Origin: Myrmaecium sp. VS I D KN 1
Taxonomy: Eukaryota; Ascomycota; Dothideomycetes; Valsariales; Valsariaceae
Reading direction: 5' to 3'
DNA: 64,000 bases
NCBI GenBank assembly: GCA_019775845.1
Contig: JADQAV010000017.1
Span: 372,001 to 436,000, forward strand
Shown here: positions 33,418-42,807 of the stretch, piece after piece
Numbering within the stretch: the stretch's first letter is position 1
How the letters are laid out: every line of letters begins with the position of its first letter
Notes under the pieces: model-generated
What the model saw: only the letters and a program-made list of their open reading frames with translations
Databases searched by the model: none
Told to the model about the DNA's origin: nothing
Made by a program: the position numbers and the translations under genes

Positions 33418-33955
33418 GGGTGGATGCTTTGTCCACTTCCGCCATTCTCTTTCTGTCTGGGTATTGACTTGATCTCTTTGCATCTCGACCAGGCTTGAAC
33501 ATGTACCTTTGCTCATTTTGTTCCTGCATCGGGAAACACTGTTGCTTTTCTCTTCGGACGTATCCGTCGGACGGAGTCTCTATATGTGAGGATATCAGAT
33601 GGGATCATGTGGAAATTTCCATTATTCGCATTATGCTGTAGCGGCTCCGAGGCACTTTGGCACGGCTACTGTGGAGGAGTACTCGGATTCTCTTTTGGGA
33701 TGATATGGCAGGTATAGTCAGTCATTTGGATCTAACCAAAGATCAAAAAAGTTCCTCTTTCATGTGCATTCACTTCCAGTTTCTACAGGATACAACAGTG
33801 TAGATCCCGATTCATTCTGGCAGAGCCCGGATACACTCCTTTAGGACCTCCTTTTACTCCCGTTCCGCACCACCATCTCCTTCCAACACACCTCACACCC
33901 TCCCCACCATGGTCATGATCATCACATCCCAAACCCCCTCAAACCCATACTACCC

Positions 33956-34585
33956 TCACACCTCCCCATTCCCATTCCCCTTCCCACTCCCCTCGCCATC
34001 CCCCAACCTCTCCCTCCTCAGCACCTCCCTCTTCCCCTCTCCCCCCTTATCCCTCCGCCCTCGCGCCGCAGCAGGCATGTCCCGCACCCCCTCATCCCGC
34101 CGATACGCGTGCCCGCCTTCTTCCGCGGTCCCTGAGAAGGAGGATGAGGTGGGTTGGTAGTAGGGGTCGGTGGGGAGGTAGGTGCGGTGGTGTTTTTTGC
34201 GGCGGCTGCGACTGCGATGTTTGCTGCTGCTGCTGCTGCTGCTGTGATGTTGGCGGCGGCGGTGGGGATGGGGGGGAGGTGAGGGCGGGGGTGGGTTGGC
34301 TGATGGGGTGGCTGATGCGGAGGGAGAGAGGGAGGGGCGGGAGGGGTGGCATCCCATGTTTTCGTGGGGCGGAACTTTTTTGTTCTTTTCTCTTCTTTTC
34401 TTCTGTTGTTGCTTGGTTTGCTGGCCTTGTGTGGTGCTCGTTTCCGGATCCCTCACTTTCTTGTCCTTGTCACTGGTGGTGGTGGATGTTGTTTTGGGGG
34501 TTTGATAGGTGAATTGGGGAAGAGAGGAGGATGGATGAAGAGGGAGAGGAAGAAGTAAAGGAAGAGAGAAGGAGTGCATCGGCAT
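33956..34585 (-). CDS. Low-complexity open frame, doubtful gene
   Basis: Open frame of 209 codons, or 134 from the internal Met before GCHPSRPSLSPSAS. It is composed of Pro, Ser, His, Arg and Lys runs (for example PPPPSPPPHPHRRR and KHRSRSRRKKHH), with a Gly-rich charged tail. I recognise no domain. Its composition follows from the simple-sequence DNA, so it may be noise. In its favour, it is uninterrupted across tracts where the other frames are broken. Confidence 0.15.
   Translation of the reverse strand: MPMHSFSLPLLLPLPLHPSSSLPQFTYQTPKTTSTTTSDKDKKVRDPETSTTQGQQTKQQQKKRREKNKKVPPHENMGCHPSRPSLSPSASATPSANPPPPSPPPHPHRRRQHHSSSSSSSKHRSRSRRKKHHRTYLPTDPYYQPTSSSFSGTAEEGGHAYRRDEGVRDMPAAARGRRDKGGEGKREVLRRERLGDGEGSGKGNGNGEV
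34222..34244. repeat. (TGC)n microsatellite
   Basis: Nearly eight perfect TGC units on the plus strand, read as a Ser run on the minus strand if the doubtful frame there is real. Confidence 0.85.
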
Positions 34586-34796
34586 GTACTATCCATACTA
34601 CATAATCATGCAGTTTCTTTTCTTCTTCTGCAACGCCTCCTCCGTCTTCGCTGTCAACTCCTGCACCGCATGAGCGTACGGTGGCTTTTCAGCCTTGCGA
34701 TTGACAGGTTGGGTTCCACAGCTCGGAGGTGCCAAGGGGCTGAAGAGGCTGTGGAAGTGCGGGGGCGGAGCTATGGTGGATGGTGAATGGCGGGGT

Positions 34797-34827
34797 TTGC
34801 TGCTGCTTGCTGCTTGCTGCTTGCTGC
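34797..34827. repeat. TTGCTGC heptamer tandem array
   Basis: Three perfect ttgctgc units at 34807-34827, preceded by a variant unit (ttgctgctgc). Non-coding. Confidence 0.85.
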
Positions 34828-35036
34828 TTTCAGCTGGAGGAGAGGGGATGTATATTGAGGTATATGTATAAGCTATATATTTTTCGCGTCCGCCCTGTGG
34901 TGGTGGTCGAATCACTTATATGAGGATATATAGGATCTCATCACTTCACACTCCTTTTTACCGCAAATGCCATCAATCATATCTATATCTACCCTGGTGG
35001 AGTGTTGATATGCAACAACAAGTCAAGATCCGGGCA

Positions 35037-35060
35037 AAAGAAAGAAAGAAAGAAAGAAGA
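35037..35060. repeat. (GAAA)n purine microsatellite
   Basis: Five to six gaaa units about 0.4 kb before the HET start codon chosen here. Confidence 0.75.
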
Positions 35061-35471
35061 TGGAGCGGCGGGTATTCTAGGAGTACTACAAGGCTGACGG
35101 AGGCTCAGATCGAGGATCAGATCAGGGGGTGGGGATGGATTCATCCGGGCTAATGAATGAATCAGTGTAGCAGAGGCGGTGGGACCGCTCCCCGGCCTCC
35201 CGTCGACAGCGCAGCACCTGCACCTGCACCGCCCGCTGCTGCTGCTGCTGCTGACTCGGTCGGATCACCGTCCGCGGCCGGGGCCGCTTCCATGCTTCAC
35301 CCCCTGGCTGGCCGGCCGACCGGCCGCGAAACCTCGCGAGTGGGCCACGATGGACATCTTGGACGTCGACATGGACATGGACGAGGACGGGAGGCAGAGA
35401 GATCCATCCAACCCGAAACCTTCGATTCCCCTTTCCCTTCCCCTTTCCCGATTGCTCCCTCTGGTCGGGCG

Positions 35472-37592
35472 ATGGCCTCCTGTGTCGCCGCGCCCCTCGT
35501 TGGCCTGCCCGTCCTGGCCGCGGCCGTCTACCGCCGGTTCGTGCCCCTGCCGGATGCCCAGGACGGCTTCCGGTCGCTGAAGCGCAAGTGGAATTTCCTG
35601 TTCGAGCATGAGAAGGGCTGGCCCGACGACGACGACGATGATGACGAGAAGAAGAAAAAGAAGGAGGAGGCCGAGCGGTACGTCCGCGACGGATCGACGG
35701 CGGATGAACTCTACCGCCCCCTGGAACCGCGGCAGATCCGCCTGCTCCGGGTCACCTGCGTCGCCGCCGCCGATCCGGTCAAGCAGTTCCGCGCCGAGCT
35801 GGTGCCGCTCGCCCTGGACCAGGCCAAGCTGCCCTACCTGGCCATCTCGTACGCCCGGGGAGATGCCGCTGACCCGGTCATCAGCCTACCCTGCGGCGAC
35901 GGCGCCCTTCCGATCACCCCGGCGGTCCAGCAGGTCTTGCACACCCTCCTGGATGAGGGAGAGGTGATGCAGCTGTGGATCGACGCGCTCTGCGTCAACC
36001 TGGACGACTGCGAGGAGAAGAGCCGGCAGGTCCGTCTGATGAGGGAGATCTACCAGCGCGCCTGCCAGGTCGTCATCTGCCTCGGCGAACCGAGTCCGGA
36101 GAGCGACGCGGCCATGGACCTGCTCCATCCGCTCGACGACGCCATCGCCTGGCTCACCCGCTGGAAGCAGCCCGTGACGGCCGCCTCGGTCCGTCAGACG
36201 GGCGGCTCCCGCTGCTCGGCGGCCAACTACGCCGCCCTGGGGACGCTCGTGCAGCGCCCCTGGTTCTCGCGCGTCTGGGCCGTGCAGGAGATGGCCGTGG
36301 GCAGCAATCCCGTCCTGGTGTGCGGGGACCGCGCGGTGGAATGGAGCGTGCTGGCGCACGTCTTCCGCCGCCTCCGCCCGTCGCTGGAGCCGCTCATCTT
36401 CCGCGACGCCCCGCCGCCCGGCATCCTCTTCCGTCGCCCGGCCGCGCTGGCACGCATCGCCGCCATGGACGAGACGCGCGCGGCCGTGCAGTCCCGCGAG
36501 CGGCAATCGCTGCAGGACTTCCTGGTGCGGCTGCATCGCTTCGAGGCCGCCGACCCGCGGGACAAGGTGTACGGCCTCCTCGGGCTACCACCGGTCCCGG
36601 ACGCCCACCTCGACCCGGCCCTCGCGCCGGCGTACGCCGAGTCGGTCACGCCCGAGCAGGTCTACCAGTTCACGGCCCGGCACCTGCTCCTGCGCGACGG
36701 CCGCTGCACCATCCTCAGCCGGGCGGGCATCGGCCAGCCGGGCGCGAACGAGGAGCTCCCGTCCTGGGTGCCGGACTGGCGACTGCGCGGCGCGATCCCC
36801 TTGATCGGCGCGAACTACAAGGCCGGCGGCGACGGCCAGTCCACCTCCATCCGCGCCGGATCCGACCCGGACCAGCTCATCATCGAAGGCGTCCGCATCG
36901 ATTCCATCGCCCACGTCTCCCGCATTCACACTCCACCCCCTTCATCATCCTCCTCCCCCACCACCACACTCCTCAACCACCACCATCACGCCGCCACCCT
37001 CGCCTTCCTCACCGAAGCCGACACCCTCATCCGCGCCGCCCTCACCTTCCACAACAGCCCCTACACCACCTACCGCCGCCTCGACCAACTCCTCTGGCGC
37101 ACCCTCCTCGCCAACACCTCCCCGTACCCGGAACCCCGCACCGACCTCGCCGTCTACGACGGCTACTTCAAAGCCTGGCGCCGCGCGCTGGAGGAGTTCG
37201 TCGCCACCTCCTCTGAACCTCCTCCTCACCCTGGCACCAGCACCAGCACCGCAAACGCAAATCCCACCGCCATCTCCCGCTACGCCCGCGCCTTCGACGC
37301 CGCGACCGCGCACCGCCGCCTCCTCGTCACGACCGGTGGGTTCGTCGGCCTTGCGCCGGCGGGGGCGCGCGTCGGCGACGTCGTCATGGTGCCGTTTGGT
37401 GCGTCGACGCCCCTTTTGGTTCGGGAGGTTGGGGTGGGGGATGGGACTGGGATGGGGGATGGGAATGGGGAGCGACAGCAGCAGCGCATGTGGCGGCTGG
37501 TGGGAGAGGCGTTCGTGATGGGGTTGATGGAGGGGGAGTGTATGGGATGGCCTGGGGGCATGGCGAGGTTTCGGCGGTTTGTTGTTGTTTGA
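35472..37592 (+). CDS. HET-domain protein (heterokaryon incompatibility family), intronless
   Basis: Predicted cytosolic HET-domain protein. Family members trigger incompatibility cell death or act in fungal innate-immunity-like responses when partnered with other loci. It is a single exon of 706 residues from the ATG at 35472. The frame is open back to an ATG at 35157, which would add 105 low-complexity residues. The HET domain spans roughly residues 90-270: LPYLAISYARGD, LWIDALCVNLDDCEEKSRQV, MREIYQRACQVVICLGEP and RPWFSRVWAVQEMAVG, in canonical order. The first motif lacks the usual Trp of SYxWG (Arg in its place) and CINQ is CVNL. An acidic-then-basic run (DDDDDDDEKKKKKEE) precedes the domain. 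The C-terminus ends in the typical GFVGLAPAGARVGDVV block and no second known domain. The DNA is very GC-rich, with high GC at third codon positions. No partner gene is adjacent. Confidence 0.9.
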   Translation: MASCVAAPLVGLPVLAAAVYRRFVPLPDAQDGFRSLKRKWNFLFEHEKGWPDDDDDDDEKKKKKEEAERYVRDGSTADELYRPLEPRQIRLLRVTCVAAADPVKQFRAELVPLALDQAKLPYLAISYARGDAADPVISLPCGDGALPITPAVQQVLHTLLDEGEVMQLWIDALCVNLDDCEEKSRQVRLMREIYQRACQVVICLGEPSPESDAAMDLLHPLDDAIAWLTRWKQPVTAASVRQTGGSRCSAANYAALGTLVQRPWFSRVWAVQEMAVGSNPVLVCGDRAVEWSVLAHVFRRLRPSLEPLIFRDAPPPGILFRRPAALARIAAMDETRAAVQSRERQSLQDFLVRLHRFEAADPRDKVYGLLGLPPVPDAHLDPALAPAYAESVTPEQVYQFTARHLLLRDGRCTILSRAGIGQPGANEELPSWVPDWRLRGAIPLIGANYKAGGDGQSTSIRAGSDPDQLIIEGVRIDSIAHVSRIHTPPPSSSSSPTTTLLNHHHHAATLAFLTEADTLIRAALTFHNSPYTTYRRLDQLLWRTLLANTSPYPEPRTDLAVYDGYFKAWRRALEEFVATSSEPPPHPGTSTSTANANPTAISRYARAFDAATAHRRLLVTTGGFVGLAPAGARVGDVVMVPFGASTPLLVREVGVGDGTGMGDGNGERQQQRMWRLVGEAFVMGLMEGECMGWPGGMARFRRFVVV

Positions 37593-38914
37593 ATGTCGTT
37601 TTGCTTGGGTATAGGGCTTCATTTTTCTTCTTTATTTTTCGTCTTTGCGACCTTTTGAGCGCGCTCTACGTACCAGTTCATTTTGGGGAATTTTTCTTGT
37701 GTTTTGTATACATCGGATATCCGAGTGCTTGCGCTAGTCTCCTTCCCTTCTCCCCTTCCCTCTTCGTCCTCTTCCGTTGTCTCTATGTACTGTTTGAGGG
37801 AGGTATTTGGCTTTACGCATGCTCCGTTTCTCTTTTGCTTTGGCTTTCGTTTTCCGTTCATCCCTTCCGATCTACCGACTATATATCCTCTCTATCTTTA
37901 GCCTCGGTCTCTCACACTATCCCTTCCCTTCCCTTCTATTTTTTGGCGTTCAGTTCAGTCTAGTCTTCACCTTTCCTCTGTTCATATCCCGATACCACCA
38001 ATCTGCTCCAGGCACCTCGCGCCTCTGAACCGCCTTTCCCCCAAAACCCCTCTCTATACCTACTTACTCATCTATCTCATTGGAGGAATAATAATGAAAA
38101 ATGAAAGCGAGCGAGCGAGCAGATGAAAGGAGAGTAAAAAAAGGAAAGGAGAAGGGGCAGGGACCCGGGGAGGGAGGGTTGTGAAGAAGCAAGGAAGCTC
38201 AACATGACCATACACCAGGATCCTCTTACAGTAAGTGAAGGTGGAAGGGGGAGAGGGAGGAGGGAGGAGGGAGGAGATCTAAGAATGTTGCGCGCGGGGA
38301 GGATCTTGATCTCTACCTTGTCACCCATCAGGCCAGGAATAAGAAACAAAAGGGGCGTAGAGACACAACAAGTCACAAAATACATGATAAACAGAGTCGA
38401 ATAACAAAATCTTCAAAGCGATCCAATCTTATCTTCTTCTTCTTCATCCCCTCCTCTACTCCCCTTTCCTTCTCCACGTTACTCCACATGTACGAAAGAG
38501 AAGAAGGAAAAAAAAGGAGAACCATGCGCCCGCCTTCCTCTCCCTTCCCAACCTTACATCCCCGTCCAGACCAGTCCATCCTCCCAAGCCTCACGTAAGA
38601 CCATGGCGAAAAGAGAAGAAGGGAAGAAAAAACACGGAGAAAATTCAAAAAGGAAAAAAATAACACCATCTTCCTAGCGCCAGAATTAAACATCGTCGCC
38701 CTTTTACTTCATAATCCTCTCTTCTCCCCGCGCACAATGCCACGAATACACGAACAACAACATTGACTTGACCAAAGAACAAGCATTGCCACCTGTTGGG
38801 GAGAAAAGACAAGAAGAATAAACACGCTGCCCTATTACCCTTCCTTTTCCTTCTCTTCCTCTTTCCCCTCCTTCTCTTCATCCTCAATTCTCACTCATCA
38901 GCAAGAAAACCCTT
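37593..38914. other. Intergenic between convergent HET gene and GDP-mannose transporter
   Basis: 1.3 kb of C/T-rich then A/G-rich sequence with no supported gene; short frames are low-complexity. Confidence 0.5.
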
Positions 38915-40237
38915 CTACGCCTTCAAGCTATCACGCATGCTGGCGCTGCTCGCGCTCACGGGCGGTTGCGAGGTGGGCAGGACGGTCTTGGGCTGCTGGC
39001 TCTGCTTAACCTTGGCGACCGCGTAGACAATCCCGCTGACGAAGCCGATAGCAATGGCGGACACGGAACCGAAGGTAACAGGGGCGTCAAAGAAGATCAG
39101 GCCGGACAGGGCGATGGGGAGCTTGTTGAGCGCGCCGACCATCGAGTACGTCGTCGAGGAGGTGACGCGGACGCACCAGGCGGACGTGTAGGAGATGAAG
39201 ACGGCGGAGAGACCGGAGAGGACCATGGCGGCGATCAGGCTGTTACGGGTCTCCGGGGGAAAGTTCTTCGACAAGTTTTCGGACGACCAGTCTTCGAGGA
39301 AGAGAGAGGAGATGAGGAGGACGGGGATGGTGAGGAGGTTGTTGTAGTACATAGCTGGAGGATGAAGTTAGCGTACGTGGCGGTGTCAGAGGAAGATATG
39401 CGACGTACTGTCAAAGTCCTTGAAGTTGGTGATCTTGATGCGCTTCCTCATGCCCAGGACGTAGGTAGCAGTGCAGAGACAGTTGAACAGCATCCAGGCA
39501 TAACCGGCGTTCAAGGTGGAGATCTGCTCGTTGGCCTCGGGAGTGGCGCCGCCGCTACGACCGAGGGCGTGCTGGATGTCGGCCCAGGCGGCCACGACGG
39601 ACGAGAGAACCATAAGACCGAAGGAGAAGAGAGCCATGGGGGTGACGGAGCCACCGAACCAGAGGACCTCACCGTAGGCGATGATGATGATGGTCAAGTT
39701 CTTGAAGATGGTGTAGACGGGGATGGACAGGAACTGAAGAGCCTTGGTGCTGGTGTAGATCATGCCGATGAGGAGGAGAGAGATGGGGAACCCTGCACGG
39801 TGTCAGAAGTGGAGGTGATTTGGACGGAGCGGTCAGCGACATACACTTCTTGGCCTCATCGCTGTTGAAGTCTCTGTAGGTGATGAATCCCATGGACTTG
39901 CAAGACTGGATCGCGATCACGCAGACGATGGCCTGGACACGGGGTCAGAGACGGCTTGAGATAGTGGGTAAGGAGGACGCAGAGCACGTACCTGGACAGC
40001 GAGCAGGAAGAAGCTCAGGTTGAAGTGATGGCCGGAGAGACAGTACTTATTGGTGACGGTCATCAGGATGGAGGAACCGCAATAGGCCAAGATGGGGACG
40101 ACGGGGTGCTGCGCAGGAGCGTGGGGAGCGGCGGCAGCCATCCTCGGGGAGGAGTTGACGCGGTCGAAGGAGGGCTTGCCCCGGTCGAGGCTGTCCATCT
40201 CCACGACATAGTCGTCTCTCTTCTTCTCGTCGCCCAT
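38915..40237 (-). CDS. VRG4: Golgi GDP-mannose transporter (Vrg4/GmtA)
   Basis: Nucleotide-sugar transporter exchanging cytosolic GDP-mannose for lumenal GMP in the Golgi, supplying protein and lipid mannosylation and so cell-wall mannan. Exons 40237-39992, 39932-39845, 39792-39409 and 39354-38915; introns 52-59 bases; 385 residues. The hydrophilic N-terminus ([18 protein letters not shown]) precedes about ten membrane helices: [57 protein letters not shown] and others. The nucleotide-binding signatures are FKNLT and [13 protein letters not shown], both complete. The C-terminal tail is short and Ser/Lys-rich. It is a single copy in the window and divergent from PLP1. Identification is secure. 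Confidence 0.96.
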
Positions 40238-41137
40238 TGTGACGGTGGTTGGTGTGGTCGGGGGAGGGAGGAGGTTACGCGGTAAAGGGGTCTGCGCGGC
40301 GGAAGACGGAAGGCGGCGCGGATCCAAGCGGTGCGGTGCGGAGCGGTCGACGAAGAGGAGCCGTCAAGCGAATGAAGACTCGGTCAGGGTAGGAGAAGAA
40401 GGGAGAGAGAGGACAGATGTCGTGAGGCGGTGGAGAGTGAAAGGGGAAGAAGAGAAAAAAAGACGACGAAGAAGGGAGAGAAGGGGTAAGTGGACAGGTA
40501 AACTGGTAAAGTAGACAGACAAGACAGTCAGCAAGAGGAAGAGGGAAAACCGAAGTTGACGAAGTTCAATTGGGTCCGGGTGGAAATTTGGGACTGGGGA
40601 GGATGGCCCCAGGATAGTCAGCCATGCCAGCGACGGGCGCAATATCTGGGGACTGGCTATCCTGGAGACATGCCAGCATCTCGGCATGCCAGCCAAAGAC
40701 CCAAGGGGCAATCGAGGGAAGCCCTACCGAACCTTAATTCCGCCGCGTCGGACCCCCCGACCCCTCGTATTGAACTTATCGATTGTTGGCTTCCCCCCTA
40801 TTCGGGTGCATCTAATATCTACTGTACAGCCTACTATTGAAACCCGGGCCAATTGTTGCGCGACGACAAAGTACATGTAATATACACAAGGAGATGCACT
40901 ATATTTACACTCCCTTACCTAAGCTCGCATCCGTCGGGGGCGGCGGCACCGGATCTTCCTCCTTCCTCCCTAGCGGCCCGCGGGGATCGACGGAGAACCC
41001 TTTCCCCGAATGAGCGCCTCAGGTTTCTAAAGGGGGAAAATAATCACGACCGAAGTACACAGCCAGTATAGCATTGAGGACCACAGACAGCACACATACA
41101 TCCAGCTATACACACGTCTAGACATCCGATTGCAGCC
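40238..41137. other. Divergent promoter region of GDP-mannose transporter and PLP1
   Basis: No gene seen in 900 bases. A purine-rich tract lies before the transporter start, around 40375-40520. Confidence 0.5.
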
Positions 41138-41937
41138 ATGGCAAACATTGACCAGCAAGTCGCCGATCTCCTCGATCGCGAGGCAACCATCACCACCAAC
41201 AACCACCGATCCACGGCAGCCGACCACAGCGACGACGGCGACGACGACGAAGACCGGCTCATCGCCATGCTCGAGGACGGGGAGGAGCAGCACCTGTCCG
41301 CCTTCCGGGAGCGCCGGCTGGAGCAGCTGCACGCTGAGTTCGCCCGGGCCAAGCTCATGCGCGAGAGCGACCACGGCCGCCTCACCGAGCTCACCGACGA
41401 GAAGCAGCTGATGGACCTGACCGCGGCGACGAAGCTGTGCGTCGTGCACTTCTTCAAGCCCGACTTTGGCCGTTGTGCCGTCATGGACCGGCATCTGGAG
41501 GTTCGTTCCCACCACAAACCATATCGCTCAATGCAATTCCTCCATCCATCCATCCAGAACCGAAAGAAAAGAAAAGCTAACCCCCCCTTCCCCACCAGGC
41601 CCTCGCCGCCAAACACTTCGACACCCGCTTCCTCAAGATCCACGTCGACCACGCGCCCTTCCTCGTCGCCAAGCTGCGCATCCAGGTCCTCCCTTGCGTG
41701 CACGCCTTCGTTGACGGCCGGGGCGTCGACCGCCTCCTCGGCTTCGAAGGCATCGCCCCCGTCGGCAGCCCCGACCCGGATCGCTTCGCCACCCGCGACC
41801 TCGAGGCTCGGCTCCTTCGCTCTGGCGTCCTCGTCCGGCCTAAGTTTCGGGATGATGATGAGGAGGGGGATGTGCTGGGGGGGAGGAAGGCGCAGAAGGT
41901 GGTCGAGGAGGAGGAGGAGGATGATGATTGGGATTGA
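41138..41937 (+). CDS. PLP1: Phosducin-like thioredoxin-fold protein (Plp1/TXNDC9 group)
   Basis: Cytosolic phosducin-like protein; yeast Plp1 and its relatives assist CCT chaperonin folding of tubulin and actin. Exons 41138-41500 and 41599-41937, intron 41501-41598; 233 residues. The N-terminal helix is acidic (DDGDDDEDRLIAMLEDGEE) and followed by FRERRLEQLHAEF, as in the family. The thioredoxin-like core has LCVVHFFKPDFGRCAVMDRH, then HFDTRFLKIHVDHAPFLVAK and IQVLPCVHAFVDG. No CxxC redox motif is present, as expected for phosducin-like members. The C-terminus is a charged tail (KVVEEEEEDDDWD). The core is slightly extended by a Pro/Asp-rich loop (GIAPVGSPDPDRF). Convergent with the 5-phosphatase gene. 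Confidence 0.9.
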
Positions 41938-42807
41938 GTTTTGAGGGCTGGGAATTGTCGTGTCCGTTTGAGAGAGCATAGCGGGAAGGGAGACGGAAAG
42001 ACGTGCGGCCGGAAACTCTGCGGGAGGAGCGTTAATTTGGACGCTTTTGCATCCCGGAGAGTACGAGGCCCGACGTCGCCATACTTCCCTCGAAAGGTTC
42101 TCGGGCGTATGCGACGGCAGAAGAAGCAAAGAGAGTATCCATATTATGCTGCTTCTCAGCCATCCTGTCGGCCAGAACCACGGGAAGACCATGCGAGCTT
42201 GTGGCCCCACGCGAACGGGGTCGATGCCCCTCTTCCGCGAAGAAAGAAGGGAAAGAAAGAAGAAAAGAAATTAAAGGAACTGCCGAGATGTGTTCCACTA
42301 GCTCCATCGAAGAAGAGGAGGTTCGTGTGTGTCTGTGAGTGCACGAAGAAGACAGATCGAAGCCGCTGGGAGTAGGGAAATGGGGAGTGGGCAGGGCACC
42401 GACCAGGGAGTCACTTGGGGGGGAGGGTTGGGTTGGAGATGCATGCTACGGCCGCTTACTGCAGGCGTATCGGTGTGTTGGTGTGCATTGCTGATGGACG
42501 TATGGATAGATGGAATGCATGGATGGTTATTTACATGACTAAATACTACCGTATAAGGATGAGGGGGAAGATACCACACCAGGACGAAGAGGAAAGAAAA
42601 TATGTACAGCACATTTCCCGCTCTCTAAAAAAAAAAAAAACTTCCTTCCCTCCCATCTATCGTAAACCGAAAAAAAAGCACACGAAACCTCCCACCCTCT
42701 CTCGTAACCCCGACCGCCAAATATACGACGTGAAAACCGAAAACCCGCGTACAAAAAGAAAAAGAATCAGACAAGAAGGGAGAACGTGATATAAAGCTAA
42801 AACCCAT
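41938..42807. other. Intergenic between convergent PLP1 and OCRL-like gene
   Basis: Two 3' flanks. A 14-base poly-A run lies at 42627-42640. No gene supported. Confidence 0.5.

Larger units (their letters stand above)
33418..35471. other. Low-complexity interval before the HET gene
   Basis: About 2 kb with C/T-rich tracts (33930-34060), TGC repeats, a TTGCTGC heptamer array and a GAAA array. A Pro/Ser/His-rich minus-strand frame is listed separately. The plus-strand frame leading into the HET gene is open from an ATG at 35157. No mobile element recognised. Confidence 0.45.

Noticed and set aside
33909-34160. 83-codon plus-strand frame MVMIITSQTPSNPYY
   Set aside because: Pro/Ser/Leu reading of C/T-rich DNA; no resemblance to a family and it overlaps the equally doubtful minus-strand frame.
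35975-37216. 413-codon plus-strand frame inside the HET gene
   Set aside because: It overlaps the HET gene in another frame and is rich in Arg, Pro and His, as expected when GC-rich third positions are read out of phase.
41044-42210. 388-codon minus-strand frame across PLP1
   Set aside because: It runs antisense through both PLP1 exons and the intron. PLP1 has recognisable family motifs; this frame has none.
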